64,000 nucleotides of DNA from positions 1,488,001 through 1,552,000 of the forward strand of contig JAXLYV010000001.1 of NCBI GenBank assembly GCA_046351235.1. Direction: 5' to 3'. Shown one piece after another: positions 37,331-45,976 of the stretch. How positions within the stretch are numbered: the stretch's first letter is position 1; each line of letters begins with the position of its first letter. Both the position numbers and the translations under genes were made by a program. A model generated the notes under the pieces. That model was not told where the DNA came from. It saw only the letters and a list, made by a program, of their open reading frames with translations, and searched no databases. The DNA is from JBBSAT01 sp046351235 (GTDB lineage: Bacteria; Myxococcota_A; Polyangia; Polyangiales; Sandaracinaceae).

Positions 37331-39340
37331 TCAATCGCTCAGGCCGAGGTGCCGCTCGAGGAAGAGCACGGCGAGCTCGGTGAACGTGTCGCGGTTCTCC
37401 TTGCGGACGAAGCCGTGGCCCTCGTTGCGCGCGAGCATGTACCAGACGTCGTGCCCGCGGCCACGCACGGCCTCGACGATCTGCTCGGCCTCGCTCACGG
37501 GGACGCGCGGATCGTTGGCGCCGTGGGCCACGAAGAGCGCCGCATCGATGCGGTCGACGTGGGAGATGGGCGAGATCTCGACGAGCGTGCCGCGCATCGC
37601 CTCGTCGGACTCGTCGCCGTACTCCACGCGGCGCAGATCGCGGCGGTAGGGCGCCGTGTTCTCGAGGAACGTGACGAAGTTCGCGATGCCCACCACGTCC
37701 ACGCCCGCGCGCAGGCGATCCGAGAAGTGCGTGAGCGAGGCGAGCACCATGTAACCGCCGTAGCTGCCGCCGTAGACGGCCACGTGCGAGGCGTCGAGCT
37801 CGTGCTGTTGGCCGATCCAGTCGAGGAGCGAGCCGATGTCGCGCACCGAGTCCTCGCGATGGGCGGCGTCGTCGAGCGCGAGGTAGTCGCGGCCGTAGCC
37901 GTCCGAGCCGCGCACGTTCGGGACCAGCACCGCGACGTGCTCCTCGAGCGCGAGGTACTGCGTGAGCGGCGAGAACCAGGGCCGCGCCTGCGCCTCGGGC
38001 CCGCCGTGGATGTTGATCACCACGGGGAACGGCCCCTCACCCTCGGGGCGATAGTAGAAGCAGGGGATCTCGCGACCGTCGAAGGTCGGGTAGTGCACGA
38101 GCGTGGGCTCGACGAAGCGCGTGGGGTCGAGGCCGCCCATCTCGCTCTCGGTCCAGCGCTCGACGCGCCGGTTGCGCGCATCGAAGGTGAACGCGTCGCC
38201 CGAGATCGACGACGACGCCACGGTGAACGCGAGCACCGGCGCGCGGCGCGCGAAGCGGAGCCCGGTGATCACGCCGCGGGGGATCCCGGTCACGTCGGTC
38301 GTTCGCAGCGAGCGCGTGTCGATCGTGCGCAGCACGCTCACGCCGTCCTCGTTCAGCGTGTACGCGAGCGTGCGCCCGTCGGCCGAGAGCGCGATCTCCT
38401 CCACGTTCCAGGCGATCTCGCCGCTGAGGGGCCGAATCGTGTCGGCGCGCGGCGTCTCGAGCCCGAGGTCGGCGAGCCGATAGTCGTAGAGCTGCACGAA
38501 CTGCCCGCCGCGATCGGAGGCGAAGTACACGTGCTCGCCCGTGTGATCGAAGATCGCGGCGCGGTCGGCCTGGGGCGTCTCGGGCGACAAGCGGCGCACC
38601 GCGCGCGTCGCCACGTCGACGACGTAGAGGCGCTGCTCGTTGATCGACACGTACTCCTGCAGGAGCAGCTGCGCGCCGTCGGGCGAGAAGTCGAGCAGGT
38701 GCCAGTCACCCTCCCGCTCGAGGAAGAGCTCGCCGGGGCCGTGCCCGTCGCTCATCCACACGTCCATGTCGGCGCCGTTGCGCGCGTTCGACACGTAGGC
38801 GAGGCGCGAGCCGTCGCGCGACCACAGGAACTCCGGCTGCCGGTGCGATCCGTCCGTGAGGAGCTGCGCGCGGCCAGTGCCGAGATCGAAGCGGTAGAGC
38901 TGGTAGTTCTCGTTGCCGCCCACGTCCGACTGCACGAGCACCGCCGAGGAGTCCCCCGGGACGAACGAGGCGCCGAGCACGGGCTCGTCGCCGAACGTCA
39001 CCTGGTGGCGATCGCCCATCGGCCCCGACACGCGATGCAGCTGCGCGGTGCTGGCGAAGCGCGTCGTGACGAGCAGCGACTCCCCGTCGTCCGAGACGTC
39101 CTGCACCGTCGCCATGCGCGTCTCGAGGTACTGCTGCAGGCGCGCGTGGAGCGCAGGAGGGATCTCCGGCGTCCCGTCGAGCACCACCATCGCGTCGGAC
39201 GAGCCGCTCTCCCCCTCGCTCGGCGCGGCCGTCGTGCCGGTCGCGGGCGCGGCCGTGCGCGCCTCGGGACACGAGGTGGACGCGGCCGCACCGCCACAGC
39301 CCGCCAGCGCGAGCAACCAGAGAGCCAGACCCCATCGCAT
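37331..39340 (-). CDS. S9 family peptidase (prolyl oligopeptidase-like) lipoprotein
   Basis: A 669-residue exported serine peptidase: MRWGLALWLLALAGC gives Cys15 as lipid anchor. An N-terminal TolB-like beta-propeller (about residues 80-400, PEFLWSRDGSRLAYVSN, LLDFSPDGAQLLLQE) gates a C-terminal alpha/beta hydrolase. The catalytic Ser lies in VYGGSYGGYMVL (near 525), Asp in GANDPRVP (near 608) and His in NEGHGF (near 640). It probably trims peptides at the outer membrane or periplasm. The start is 7 bases after TACTCT on the minus strand. Confidence 0.92.
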   Translation of the reverse strand: MRWGLALWLLALAGCGGAAASTSCPEARTAAPATGTTAAPSEGESGSSDAMVVLDGTPEIPPALHARLQQYLETRMATVQDVSDDGESLLVTTRFASTAQLHRVSGPMGDRHQVTFGDEPVLGASFVPGDSSAVLVQSDVGGNENYQLYRFDLGTGRAQLLTDGSHRQPEFLWSRDGSRLAYVSNARNGADMDVWMSDGHGPGELFLEREGDWHLLDFSPDGAQLLLQEYVSINEQRLYVVDVATRAVRRLSPETPQADRAAIFDHTGEHVYFASDRGGQFVQLYDYRLADLGLETPRADTIRPLSGEIAWNVEEIALSADGRTLAYTLNEDGVSVLRTIDTRSLRTTDVTGIPRGVITGLRFARRAPVLAFTVASSSISGDAFTFDARNRRVERWTESEMGGLDPTRFVEPTLVHYPTFDGREIPCFYYRPEGEGPFPVVINIHGGPEAQARPWFSPLTQYLALEEHVAVLVPNVRGSDGYGRDYLALDDAAHREDSVRDIGSLLDWIGQQHELDASHVAVYGGSYGGYMVLASLTHFSDRLRAGVDVVGIANFVTFLENTAPYRRDLRRVEYGDESDEAMRGTLVEISPISHVDRIDAALFVAHGANDPRVPVSEAEQIVEAVRGRGHDVWYMLARNEGHGFVRKENRDTFTELAVLFLERHLGLSD

Positions 39341-39347
39341 TGGCGGG

Positions 39348-39353
39348 AGAGTA
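39348..39353 (-). promoter_or_regulatory. Candidate -10 (TACTCT) for the S9 peptidase gene
   Basis: TACTCT on the minus strand ends 7 bases before the ATG at 39340, giving a leaderless layout. Confidence 0.35.
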
Positions 39354-39379
39354 CACGCGCCGCGCGAGGCGCGCCCCGG

Positions 39380-41146
39380 TCAGGGGAGCGGCATCGGGGT
39401 CGCGCGGTCGATCTCGCGGGCCGGGTCCGGGTCGCGGAGGGCCTGCCCCGTGTTCGTTCCCCAGCACCAGAGCATCCCGCCCTCGTCGATCGCGCAGGCC
39501 GCGTACCAGCCCGTGAAGACGTGGACCGCGTGGTGGAGCCCGTCCCCGTTCGCGATCCGGATGTGCCCATCCAGCGGGCGCGCATTCGATCCGTTCGTCA
39601 GGTTCCCGTTCTGCACGAACTCGCCGGAGCCCCAGCAGTACACGTCTCCCACCGTGTAGCCCGCACCGCCGCTGGCGATTCCGCAGAGTGCGACCGAGGA
39701 GGCGTTGGCCGAGATCTCGGAGAACGTCGCTTCCGCGAGCGTCAACGGCGAGGCCGAGCACGCGAGTGTCTGCGAGGGCCGCATGCACTGATCGGGGAGC
39801 GTGCCCGGTGACGCGGCGAGCTCGCCGTGCTCGCCGACGCCCATGCACGAGAGCGCACCGCCCGCATCGAGCCAGCACGTGACGCCCTGTCCGCGGACGA
39901 GCGCGCGCACGTCGTTCACGCCGCTGACGAAGACGCCGGTCTCGAGCGGCGCCGCATACACCCCGCCGCCCTGCCCGACGCTGGTCGCGCCCCAGCAGGC
40001 CAGGCGCCCCTGCGCGTCCGCCGCGCACCCGCCGCCGAAGGTGAGGGTCGCATCGGGGAGGCCGTCGTCGAACGCGAGCAGCGTGGGCACGAAGCTCGCG
40101 GGCAGGGGCGAGGGCGACAGGTCGGCCGCGAGATCCACGACCGTGCCGAGCGGCTGGATGACGGGATCGCCGGGGTCGCGCGGATAGACCGTCCCTTGGT
40201 CGCCGCCCCAGCAGCGCACGAAGCCGGAGCCCTCGGTCGAGAGCGCGCACACGAGCTGTGTGCTCGCGAGCAGGCGCCCGCCGCCGCTCGGGTAGGACAC
40301 GCGGGTGCGATCGATCTGCTGCGGGTTGCGCTCGCAGATCGAGGGCACGCCCGGATCGATGTTGCCGAGGTTCGCGTCGCCCCAGCAGTGCACCGTGCCG
40401 TCGGAGGCTCGATGCGCGCACACCCACGAGCGCCCACAGGCGAGCTCGTCGACGTCCATCAGCGGCACCGCCAGCGGATGGTCGGAGCCGCGCGGCGAGT
40501 TGCCGTCGCAGAGATCGCCCGTCACGCCCGGGTCGAAGCCGAGCGCGCGATGCGCGTCGTTGCCCCAGCAGTAGGGCTGCCCGGTCGAGGCGCGCGTCGC
40601 GCAGACGAAGCCTTCGCCGATGCAGGCCGTTCCCACGGCGCCATCGCCGAGCCCGGCATCCGACATGCCCGCGTCGTTCGCGCCTGCGTCGTCGGGCGCG
40701 GGCGCGTCGCGCGGAACCGCGGCGTCCGTTCCGGTAGGCGCGCAGAAGGAGACGCCCGTGCCGGACGGAACGCAGCTCGAGCCGGTCGCGCACCCGTGGC
40801 CGGCATCGCAGATCTGGGCGCAGCGATCGGCCACGCACACGAGGCCGCTCGCGCACTCGCGACCGACGCCGGTCTCACAGCCGAGATCCGTCGCGAGCGC
40901 GCAGGTCCCGAGCCCGGCGGCGTCGAGCAGACACGAGACCCCCTCTCCGCAGTCACGATCCGCGACGCAGCCCGTGCGGCAGCGCCCGAAGCGACACGAG
41001 AGCGGCGCCGCGCACTCGCCGTCGCGCGTGCAGGCCGCGCCGGGCACGGGCGCCGACTGACACCCGAGCGCGGCGAGCGCGGCGAGCCCCGCGATCGCCA
41101 CGAGCCCTCGCCCTCGCGCGTGAAGCGACCCTCCCCCACCCCTCAT
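39380..41146 (-). CDS. RCC1-like repeat lipoprotein (third paralog)
   Basis: A 588-residue predicted lipoprotein; the signal peptide ends LAALAALGC. It has the same plan as the pair at 25107-28204: Cys modules (CTRDGECAAPLSCRFGRC and following), an Asp/Ala linker, then RCC1-like blades with TGQPYCWGND, GTVHCWGDANLG, GRLACWGATSVG, GDVYCWGSGEF and GMLWCWGTNTG. It begins 20 bp after the ketosynthase-like gene on the same strand, so it may share its transcript. Confidence 0.85.
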   Translation of the reverse strand: MRGGGGSLHARGRGLVAIAGLAALAALGCQSAPVPGAACTRDGECAAPLSCRFGRCRTGCVADRDCGEGVSCLLDAAGLGTCALATDLGCETGVGRECASGLVCVADRCAQICDAGHGCATGSSCVPSGTGVSFCAPTGTDAAVPRDAPAPDDAGANDAGMSDAGLGDGAVGTACIGEGFVCATRASTGQPYCWGNDAHRALGFDPGVTGDLCDGNSPRGSDHPLAVPLMDVDELACGRSWVCAHRASDGTVHCWGDANLGNIDPGVPSICERNPQQIDRTRVSYPSGGGRLLASTQLVCALSTEGSGFVRCWGGDQGTVYPRDPGDPVIQPLGTVVDLAADLSPSPLPASFVPTLLAFDDGLPDATLTFGGGCAADAQGRLACWGATSVGQGGGVYAAPLETGVFVSGVNDVRALVRGQGVTCWLDAGGALSCMGVGEHGELAASPGTLPDQCMRPSQTLACSASPLTLAEATFSEISANASSVALCGIASGGAGYTVGDVYCWGSGEFVQNGNLTNGSNARPLDGHIRIANGDGLHHAVHVFTGWYAACAIDEGGMLWCWGTNTGQALRDPDPAREIDRATPMPLP

Positions 41147-41166
41147 CGCGCGTCCTTCTCGCTGGG

Positions 41167-42381
41167 TCACGCTCGTCGCAAGACGACGGCGCTGACGTTG
41201 CCGTAGTAGCCGACCGCGGTGACCACGACGACCCGCGTCTCGGCACGAAGGCGCCCCTGCACGAGCGGGCCCACCGGCGCCACGCGCTCGGGATCGGTCG
41301 AGACCCAGGACGCGGCCGCGGCCATCCCCATCGCGGCCGAGCCGGCGAAGGCCTCGCCCCACATCGCCTTGGGCGCCGCGACCGCCACGTCCGGGCCGAA
41401 GACCTGCTCGATCGCGTGCAGCTCGGCCACGTCGTAGCGCGCGATGCCCGCGCAGCTCGAGCACACCGCGTCGACCTGCGAGGGCGCGACGCCCGCGTCG
41501 TCGAGCGCGAGCTTGATGGCCCGCGCCACCGCGACGGGCGATGCGTTGAGCAGCAGCGCTTCTTCGGTGGGCGACTCGAACGCCGTGCCGTAGCCGGCGA
41601 TCAGCGCGCGCACCTTCGCGCCGCGCGCGATCGCCTCGGCGCGGCGCTCCACCGCGACGTAGGCGACGCCCTCGCCGAGGTGCAGTCCGGTCGAGTCCGC
41701 CGACGCCGGCTCCCAGCACGCGTCGCCCTCGGCGAGCGCGCCGAGCTTGCCGAGCGCCACGTAGAGCGGCTCGCTGAGCACGTCGCCGCCGCCGACGAGG
41801 AACGCGTCCGCGCGCCGGTGCGCGAGGTGCGTCTCGCACGTCAGCACGGCGTCGAGCGCGCCGCAGTTGCCGTCGACCACGGTCGCGTTGGGCGCGCGCA
41901 GGTCCTCCCAGATCGAGACGTACCCGGCGGCCGCGTTGATGACCGTGTTGGGGAAGCGCGCGGGGTTGATGTAGCGAGGGTCCTCGAGCTCGGCGACGAG
42001 GTTCAGCTCGGTGATCGAGTCGAGCGAGCCGTACGCCGTGGACGAGCACACGCCGACCTGCTCGCCCTTCAGCGGCCCGATCCAGGCGCCGTCCTTCTTC
42101 AGGCCCGCGTCCTCGAGCGCGCGCTTGGCGGCGACGATCAACATCTTGGTGAGCCGATCGAAGTTCCGCAGGCCCTTGTCGCCCAGATAGACGGCCGGAT
42201 CGAACCCCGACACCTCGGCGACGCGCGCGCCGGGGAGCTTGTCGAGCGGGAGCGCGGTCACCGGGCCGCCGAAGGCCTTCGCGCGGGCCGCGCTCGGATC
42301 GGCGAACGCCGCCCGCAGCGACGCGACGTCGAGCCCCACGGGCGTGACGAGCCCGACTCCGGTGATGGCGAGCGGTCGCAT
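41167..42381 (-). CDS. Beta-ketoacyl synthase-like protein with degenerate active site
   Basis: A 404-residue thiolase-fold protein of the FabF class (MRPLAITGVGLVTPVGLD start; VGVCSSTAYGSLDS; LVGGGDVLSEPLY). The nucleophile Cys173 is kept (VVDGNCGALDAV). The two active-site His positions of KASI/II are lost: CSSC (307-310) stands where NAHG is expected, and KAMWGEAFAG has Glu343 where GH is expected. It is therefore unlikely to decarboxylate malonyl-ACP like FabF. It may be a non-elongating partner, acyltransferase or chain-length-factor-like subunit. No acyl-carrier or polyketide genes are next to it. The start at 42381 is chosen as the canonical KAS start. Confidence 0.82.
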   Translation of the reverse strand: MRPLAITGVGLVTPVGLDVASLRAAFADPSAARAKAFGGPVTALPLDKLPGARVAEVSGFDPAVYLGDKGLRNFDRLTKMLIVAAKRALEDAGLKKDGAWIGPLKGEQVGVCSSTAYGSLDSITELNLVAELEDPRYINPARFPNTVINAAAGYVSIWEDLRAPNATVVDGNCGALDAVLTCETHLAHRRADAFLVGGGDVLSEPLYVALGKLGALAEGDACWEPASADSTGLHLGEGVAYVAVERRAEAIARGAKVRALIAGYGTAFESPTEEALLLNASPVAVARAIKLALDDAGVAPSQVDAVCSSCAGIARYDVAELHAIEQVFGPDVAVAAPKAMWGEAFAGSAAMGMAAAASWVSTDPERVAPVGPLVQGRLRAETRVVVVTAVGYYGNVSAVVLRRA

Positions 42382-42460
42382 GAAGCGGCGCTGGCGTATC
42401 ACGACGACGCACGCCGCACAAAGGCGGTCGCGAGACGAGCGCCGCGCGGGCGCCATCGGC

Positions 42461-42466
42461 TACGCT
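42461..42466 (+). promoter_or_regulatory. Candidate -10 (TACGCT), leaderless start
   Basis: TACGCT ends 6 bases before the ATG at 42473. Confidence 0.35.
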
Positions 42467-42472
42467 CTCGCC

Positions 42473-43555
42473 ATGAATCGCTTCGGGCTCGGCTCGTTGG
42501 TGCTCCTCGCCGCTTGCAGCTCTCCCACGTCGGCCGCCGATGCCGCGCCCGCGATCGACGCGCCCGCGATCGACGCGCCCCCGACCGACGCGCCCGCGAC
42601 CGACGCGCCCGCGACCGACGCGCCCGCGATCGACGCGCCCCCGACCGACGCGCCCCCCGACGCCGCCGTCGACCCTTGCGCCGCCGGGGCTTGCGATCCG
42701 TGTGACGACGCGCTGGCGGTCGACGACGCCAGTGCGACGCACGCGGCGCAGGCGCTCGGCGCATGCAGCGGGCTCGTCGCGGCCTCCTGGGTCTTGCCCG
42801 ACGGAGCGAGCGTGCCGAGCGGAGCCATGTTCGACATCGGCCACGGAATCCTGCCCTCCTTCGGTTCCCACGTCGCACCGCGCGAGGGCGCCCGCCTGCT
42901 CGCGCTCTCGAGCGGCGCCGCACGCACCCCGGCCCTCGTCGGGTTCCAGACGCCCGCGGGCTACGATCGCAACTACGAGTGCGGCGCGCCCACGGGCTTT
43001 CCGTTCGAGAGCCCGAACTGTCCCGGGATCGTGACGGCCACTCCTCACGATGGCACCGCGCTCGCGTTCACCCTCGACGTGCCCGCCGGGGCCAACGGCT
43101 TCCGTATCTTCCTCAAGCACTACAGCTCCGAGTGGCCGGCGTTCGTGTGCAGCTCGTTCGACGATCAGGCAGCGCTGATCGTCCAGCCCGCCCCACCGGG
43201 CTCGTCGAACGGCGACGTGGCGATCGACACCACGGGCAACGCGCTCTCCGTGAACCTCGACGCTATCGACGTCTGTGCGTGCGCGAGCCCGCCGTGCATC
43301 GTCGGCGGTCGTTCCTTCGCCTGCTCGCGAGGCACCCTCGATCTCGAGGGAACCGGCTACGACGCGCTGAGCGCGGGCGCGGCCGCCACACCGTGGCTCG
43401 AGGTCCGAGTGCCGGCGACGGCAGGAAACCGCATCGAGCTGCGCTTGGCCGTGTGGGACTCGGGCGACGGTGTGCTCGACACGACGGTGCTCGCCGACGG
43501 CTTCCGCTGGATCACCGACGCCCCCGCCGAGGCCGAGATGCGCGTCGTGCCCTGA
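42473..43555 (+). CDS. Lipoprotein with choice-of-anchor-L-like domain
   Basis: A 360-residue predicted lipoprotein: MNRFGLGSLVLLAAC, Cys15. The linker (about residues 24-63) is made of seven DAPAT/DAPAI/DAPPT units encoded by a 15-bp tandem repeat. The mature domain has ALAFTLDVPAGANGFRIFLK, then HYSSEWPAFVCSSFDDQAAL. This matches the choice-of-anchor L domain pattern (F-x-F-x-S-x-E-[YW]-P-x-[YF]-V-C-S-x-F-N/D-D), common in surface proteins of unknown role. A second half (VPATAGNRIELRLAVWDSGDG) is typical of the same family. Divergent from the ketosynthase-like gene. Confidence 0.82.
   Translation: MNRFGLGSLVLLAACSSPTSAADAAPAIDAPAIDAPPTDAPATDAPATDAPAIDAPPTDAPPDAAVDPCAAGACDPCDDALAVDDASATHAAQALGACSGLVAASWVLPDGASVPSGAMFDIGHGILPSFGSHVAPREGARLLALSSGAARTPALVGFQTPAGYDRNYECGAPTGFPFESPNCPGIVTATPHDGTALAFTLDVPAGANGFRIFLKHYSSEWPAFVCSSFDDQAALIVQPAPPGSSNGDVAIDTTGNALSVNLDAIDVCACASPPCIVGGRSFACSRGTLDLEGTGYDALSAGAAATPWLEVRVPATAGNRIELRLAVWDSGDGVLDTTVLADGFRWITDAPAEAEMRVVP
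42545..42649 (+). repeat. 15-bp tandem repeat in lipoprotein linker, 7 units
   Basis: Seven in-frame units of the form GCGCCCGCGACCGAC with variation at two positions, encoding Ala-Pro-(Ala/Pro)-(Ile/Thr)-Asp. Confidence 0.9.
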
Positions 43556-43606
43556 CGCGAGGCACCGCTGATCCGAGGCGCGGTGCGCGTCGAGCGCTCG
43601 GCACCT

Positions 43607-43661
43607 CCTGAGAATCGTCTCAGGAAGCGCTCAGGAGCGCGGGCCGAACGGTGTGTAGAAC
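43607..43661 (+). promoter_or_regulatory. Efflux-operon promoter with CTCAGG boxes and TAGAAC -10
   Basis: Two direct CTCAGGA boxes at 43619 and 43630 are 11 bp apart, the usual spacing of OmpR-family sites. An inverted copy CCTGAG at 43607 makes a 7-bp palindrome with the first. TAGAAC (43656-43661) ends 6 bases before the GTG at 43668. The second box falls at the -35 position, fitting activation by the OmpR-type regulator encoded at 49097. Confidence 0.55.
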
Positions 43662-43667
43662 GAGGGT

Positions 43668-44927
43668 GTGCGCGCCCTCCTGCTCTCGCTTCTGCTCGTC
43701 GCCCCGCCGGGCATCGCGTCGGCGCAAGCGACGCTCACGTTCGACGAGGCGATCGGCCTCGCCGAGGACGCGCCCGAGCTACAGGCCCTGGACGATGCGC
43801 TCGGTGCGCGGCGCCGCGGCGACGAGCGCATCAGCGACGTCACGGAGCTCTCGCGCGCCTACGTGATCCCGGGCGTCCGCGTCCTCGACGAGCAGGACCG
43901 GGGCTTCGAGGGCCAGGTCCAGATCGGGCACAGCTGGAACCTCGCCGGCCTCGCCGATGCGCGGCGCCACTCGGCCCGCGACGAGCGCGAGGCGCTCTCG
44001 GCGCGAGCGCGTGCGGCGGCGCTCGCGCGGAGGCTCGATGCGGCGTACGCGTGGATCGTCTTGTTCCGCGTGGAGCGCTCGCTCGCCCTCGCGCACGAGG
44101 CGAGCGGCATCGCGGCCGATCTCGCCGAGCGCACTGCGGGCGCGGCGAGCCGCGGCGTGCTCACCGAGGCCGATCGCGCCGAGGCCGATGCCTTCGCCGC
44201 CGAGACCGCCGCCCTCGAGCTGGCGGCCGAGGGGGAGCGCGTGAGCGCGCGCATCGCCCTCGCCCGAGCGATGGGCACGGACGCGCCGAGCGAGCTCGCC
44301 ACGACGGGCGAGCTCCCGAGCCCACCCGTGCCGGAGCCGGAGCGAATCGCGGCGCAGCTCCGCGACGTCGATGCCCTTCCGCGCGTGGTCGCGGCGCGCC
44401 TCACCGCCGCGGCCATCCGCGCTCGCGATGCCGAGCTCTCGGCGCAAGCAGGAGTCCGCCTCGACGCCGATCTCATCGTCTATCGCGAGTCGCCCGCGGG
44501 CCTGATGATCTTCCCGCAGATCGGCCTGCAGATCCCGATGGCCGACCTCGCCGCGCGCGACCGCTCGATCGTCGCCGAGCAGGGAACGATCGCCGAGGGC
44601 GCGACCGAGGCGACGCGCGCCGATGCGCTGCGCGAGGCCTACGAGGTCGGCCACGAGGTCGAGCACGCCCGCGAGACCCTCGCGCTGCTCGAGACGCGCT
44701 TCGTGCCGGCGCTCGAGAGGCTCGTAGCGCTGCGCGCGCGACAGCTGGAGGTCGGCGAGACCACGGTGCTCGTGGCGCTCGACGCGCGCCGGCGCCTCCT
44801 GCGCGCCCGCGACGAGCTCACGCTCGCGCAGGCCACGCGGGCTTGGGCGGAGGTCCGCGCGTGGCTCCTGCTCGCCGAGCTCTCGGCCGCCACCGCGAGC
44901 GCAGACGACGAGGAGGCACCGCAGTGA
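43668..44927 (+). CDS. TolC-like outer-membrane factor of RND efflux system
   Basis: A 419-residue exported protein (signal peptide MRALLLSLLLVAPPGIASAQA). It is rich in long Ala/Glu/Leu/Arg helices in the TolC/CusC manner (ARDEREALSARARAAALARR, LAERTAGAASRGVLTEADRAEAD). As the outer-membrane duct it would connect to the adaptor and pump encoded next. The GTG start is followed by a normal signal peptide. The stop overlaps the adaptor start (GTGA). First gene of a five-gene coupled operon. Confidence 0.86.
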   Translation: MRALLLSLLLVAPPGIASAQATLTFDEAIGLAEDAPELQALDDALGARRRGDERISDVTELSRAYVIPGVRVLDEQDRGFEGQVQIGHSWNLAGLADARRHSARDEREALSARARAAALARRLDAAYAWIVLFRVERSLALAHEASGIAADLAERTAGAASRGVLTEADRAEADAFAAETAALELAAEGERVSARIALARAMGTDAPSELATTGELPSPPVPEPERIAAQLRDVDALPRVVAARLTAAAIRARDAELSAQAGVRLDADLIVYRESPAGLMIFPQIGLQIPMADLAARDRSIVAEQGTIAEGATEATRADALREAYEVGHEVEHARETLALLETRFVPALERLVALRARQLEVGETTVLVALDARRRLLRARDELTLAQATRAWAEVRAWLLLAELSAATASADDEEAPQ

Positions 44928-45976
44928 AACGCTCTCGCCCGCTCCTCCTCCTCGGCTGCATCGCGCTCGCCACCGCCTGTGGGGGCGAGGAGCGCACCGA
45001 GCCCACGTTGCCGCCACCCGCCGAGACGCGATGGGAAGAGGCGCGCGTGCCCTCCGACCTCGCGCTGCTCGAAGCAGCCGCTCACGTCGTTCCGGCGCCC
45101 GACGGCGAGGCCCGCGTCGGGGCGCCCTTCACCGCGCGTGTGCTCGCGGTCCACGTCCGCCCCGGAGACCACGTGGCGATCGGCACGCCGCTCCTCGACG
45201 TCTCGATGCCCGACGTCCTCGACGCGGCCGCGCGTTGGTCGACGTCGACGGCGCGCCGCTCGCTGCGCTCGGCGCGCCGCACCGAGCTCGAGTCGCTGCG
45301 CACGGAGGGTCTCGTCGAGAGCGCGCGCGTCTTCGATCAGGACACGCAGCTGGCCGATCTCGATGCCGAGCGCGCCCAGGCCCTCGCCGTGCTGCACGCG
45401 GCCTCGGTGCGGGAGAGCGAGGCCGCCACCGTGCTGCGCGCGGGGCGCACCACGCTGCGGAGCCCGATCGCAGGCATCGTGCGCAGCGTCGCCGCCAGCG
45501 TCGGCGAGGTGCGCGACCCCTCGGGCGCGCCGCTGGTCGAGATCGTCAGCGACGTCGCCGCGCGCGTCGAGGCACGCTTCGTCCAGCCGCCGCCCGAGGG
45601 CGCGCGCTTCACGTTCCGTGGTATCGACGGCACGGAGGTCGCGCTCGGCAGCATCGCGGCGAGCGTGCTCGATCCGGTCGACGGAACGCGCGTCGCCTGG
45701 CTCGACCCCGAAGGCGATGCGCGCTTGCCCGCCGGCCTCGCCGGTCGCGTGCGCGTGGAGGTCCCGGCGGACGACGCGCTGGAAGTGCCCACGAGCGCGC
45801 TCGTCGTGACCGGTGGTGGGGTCGAGGTCGAGCTCGCGTCCGACGACGCGGGGCCCGCGCGCGTTCCCGTCGTCGTGCTCACCAGCTCGGCGACCCGCGC
45901 CATCGTGCGCGGGCTTCCCGCGGGCGCGCGCGTCGCCGTCACTCCGCTCCGCTCGGCGTCGGGAGAGGGCGAATGA
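44924..45976 (+). CDS. RND efflux periplasmic adaptor (membrane-fusion lipoprotein)
   Basis: A 350-residue adaptor with a lipoprotein-like signal (VKRSRPLLLLGCIALATACGG). The lipoyl-like half-motifs are VLAVHVRPGDHVAIGTPLLD and TTLRSPIAGIVRSVAASVGE, flanking a helical hairpin (about residues 105-170). The beta-barrel follows (VEARFVQPPPEGARFTF). A GAGGAGG ribosome site lies 7 bases before the GTG at 44924. It overlaps genes on both sides (GTGA and ATGA). No CusB-like metal-binding Met cluster was noticed, so metal specificity is open. Confidence 0.88.
   Translation: MKRSRPLLLLGCIALATACGGEERTEPTLPPPAETRWEEARVPSDLALLEAAAHVVPAPDGEARVGAPFTARVLAVHVRPGDHVAIGTPLLDVSMPDVLDAAARWSTSTARRSLRSARRTELESLRTEGLVESARVFDQDTQLADLDAERAQALAVLHAASVRESEAATVLRAGRTTLRSPIAGIVRSVAASVGEVRDPSGAPLVEIVSDVAARVEARFVQPPPEGARFTFRGIDGTEVALGSIAASVLDPVDGTRVAWLDPEGDARLPAGLAGRVRVEVPADDALEVPTSALVVTGGGVEVELASDDAGPARVPVVVLTSSATRAIVRGLPAGARVAVTPLRSASGEGE

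Noticed and set aside
39380..43120. Very long minus-strand frame across the ketosynthase and RCC1-like genes
   Set aside because: Only the 588 codons from 41146 match a lipoprotein; the upstream part is a frame shadow of the ketosynthase gene.
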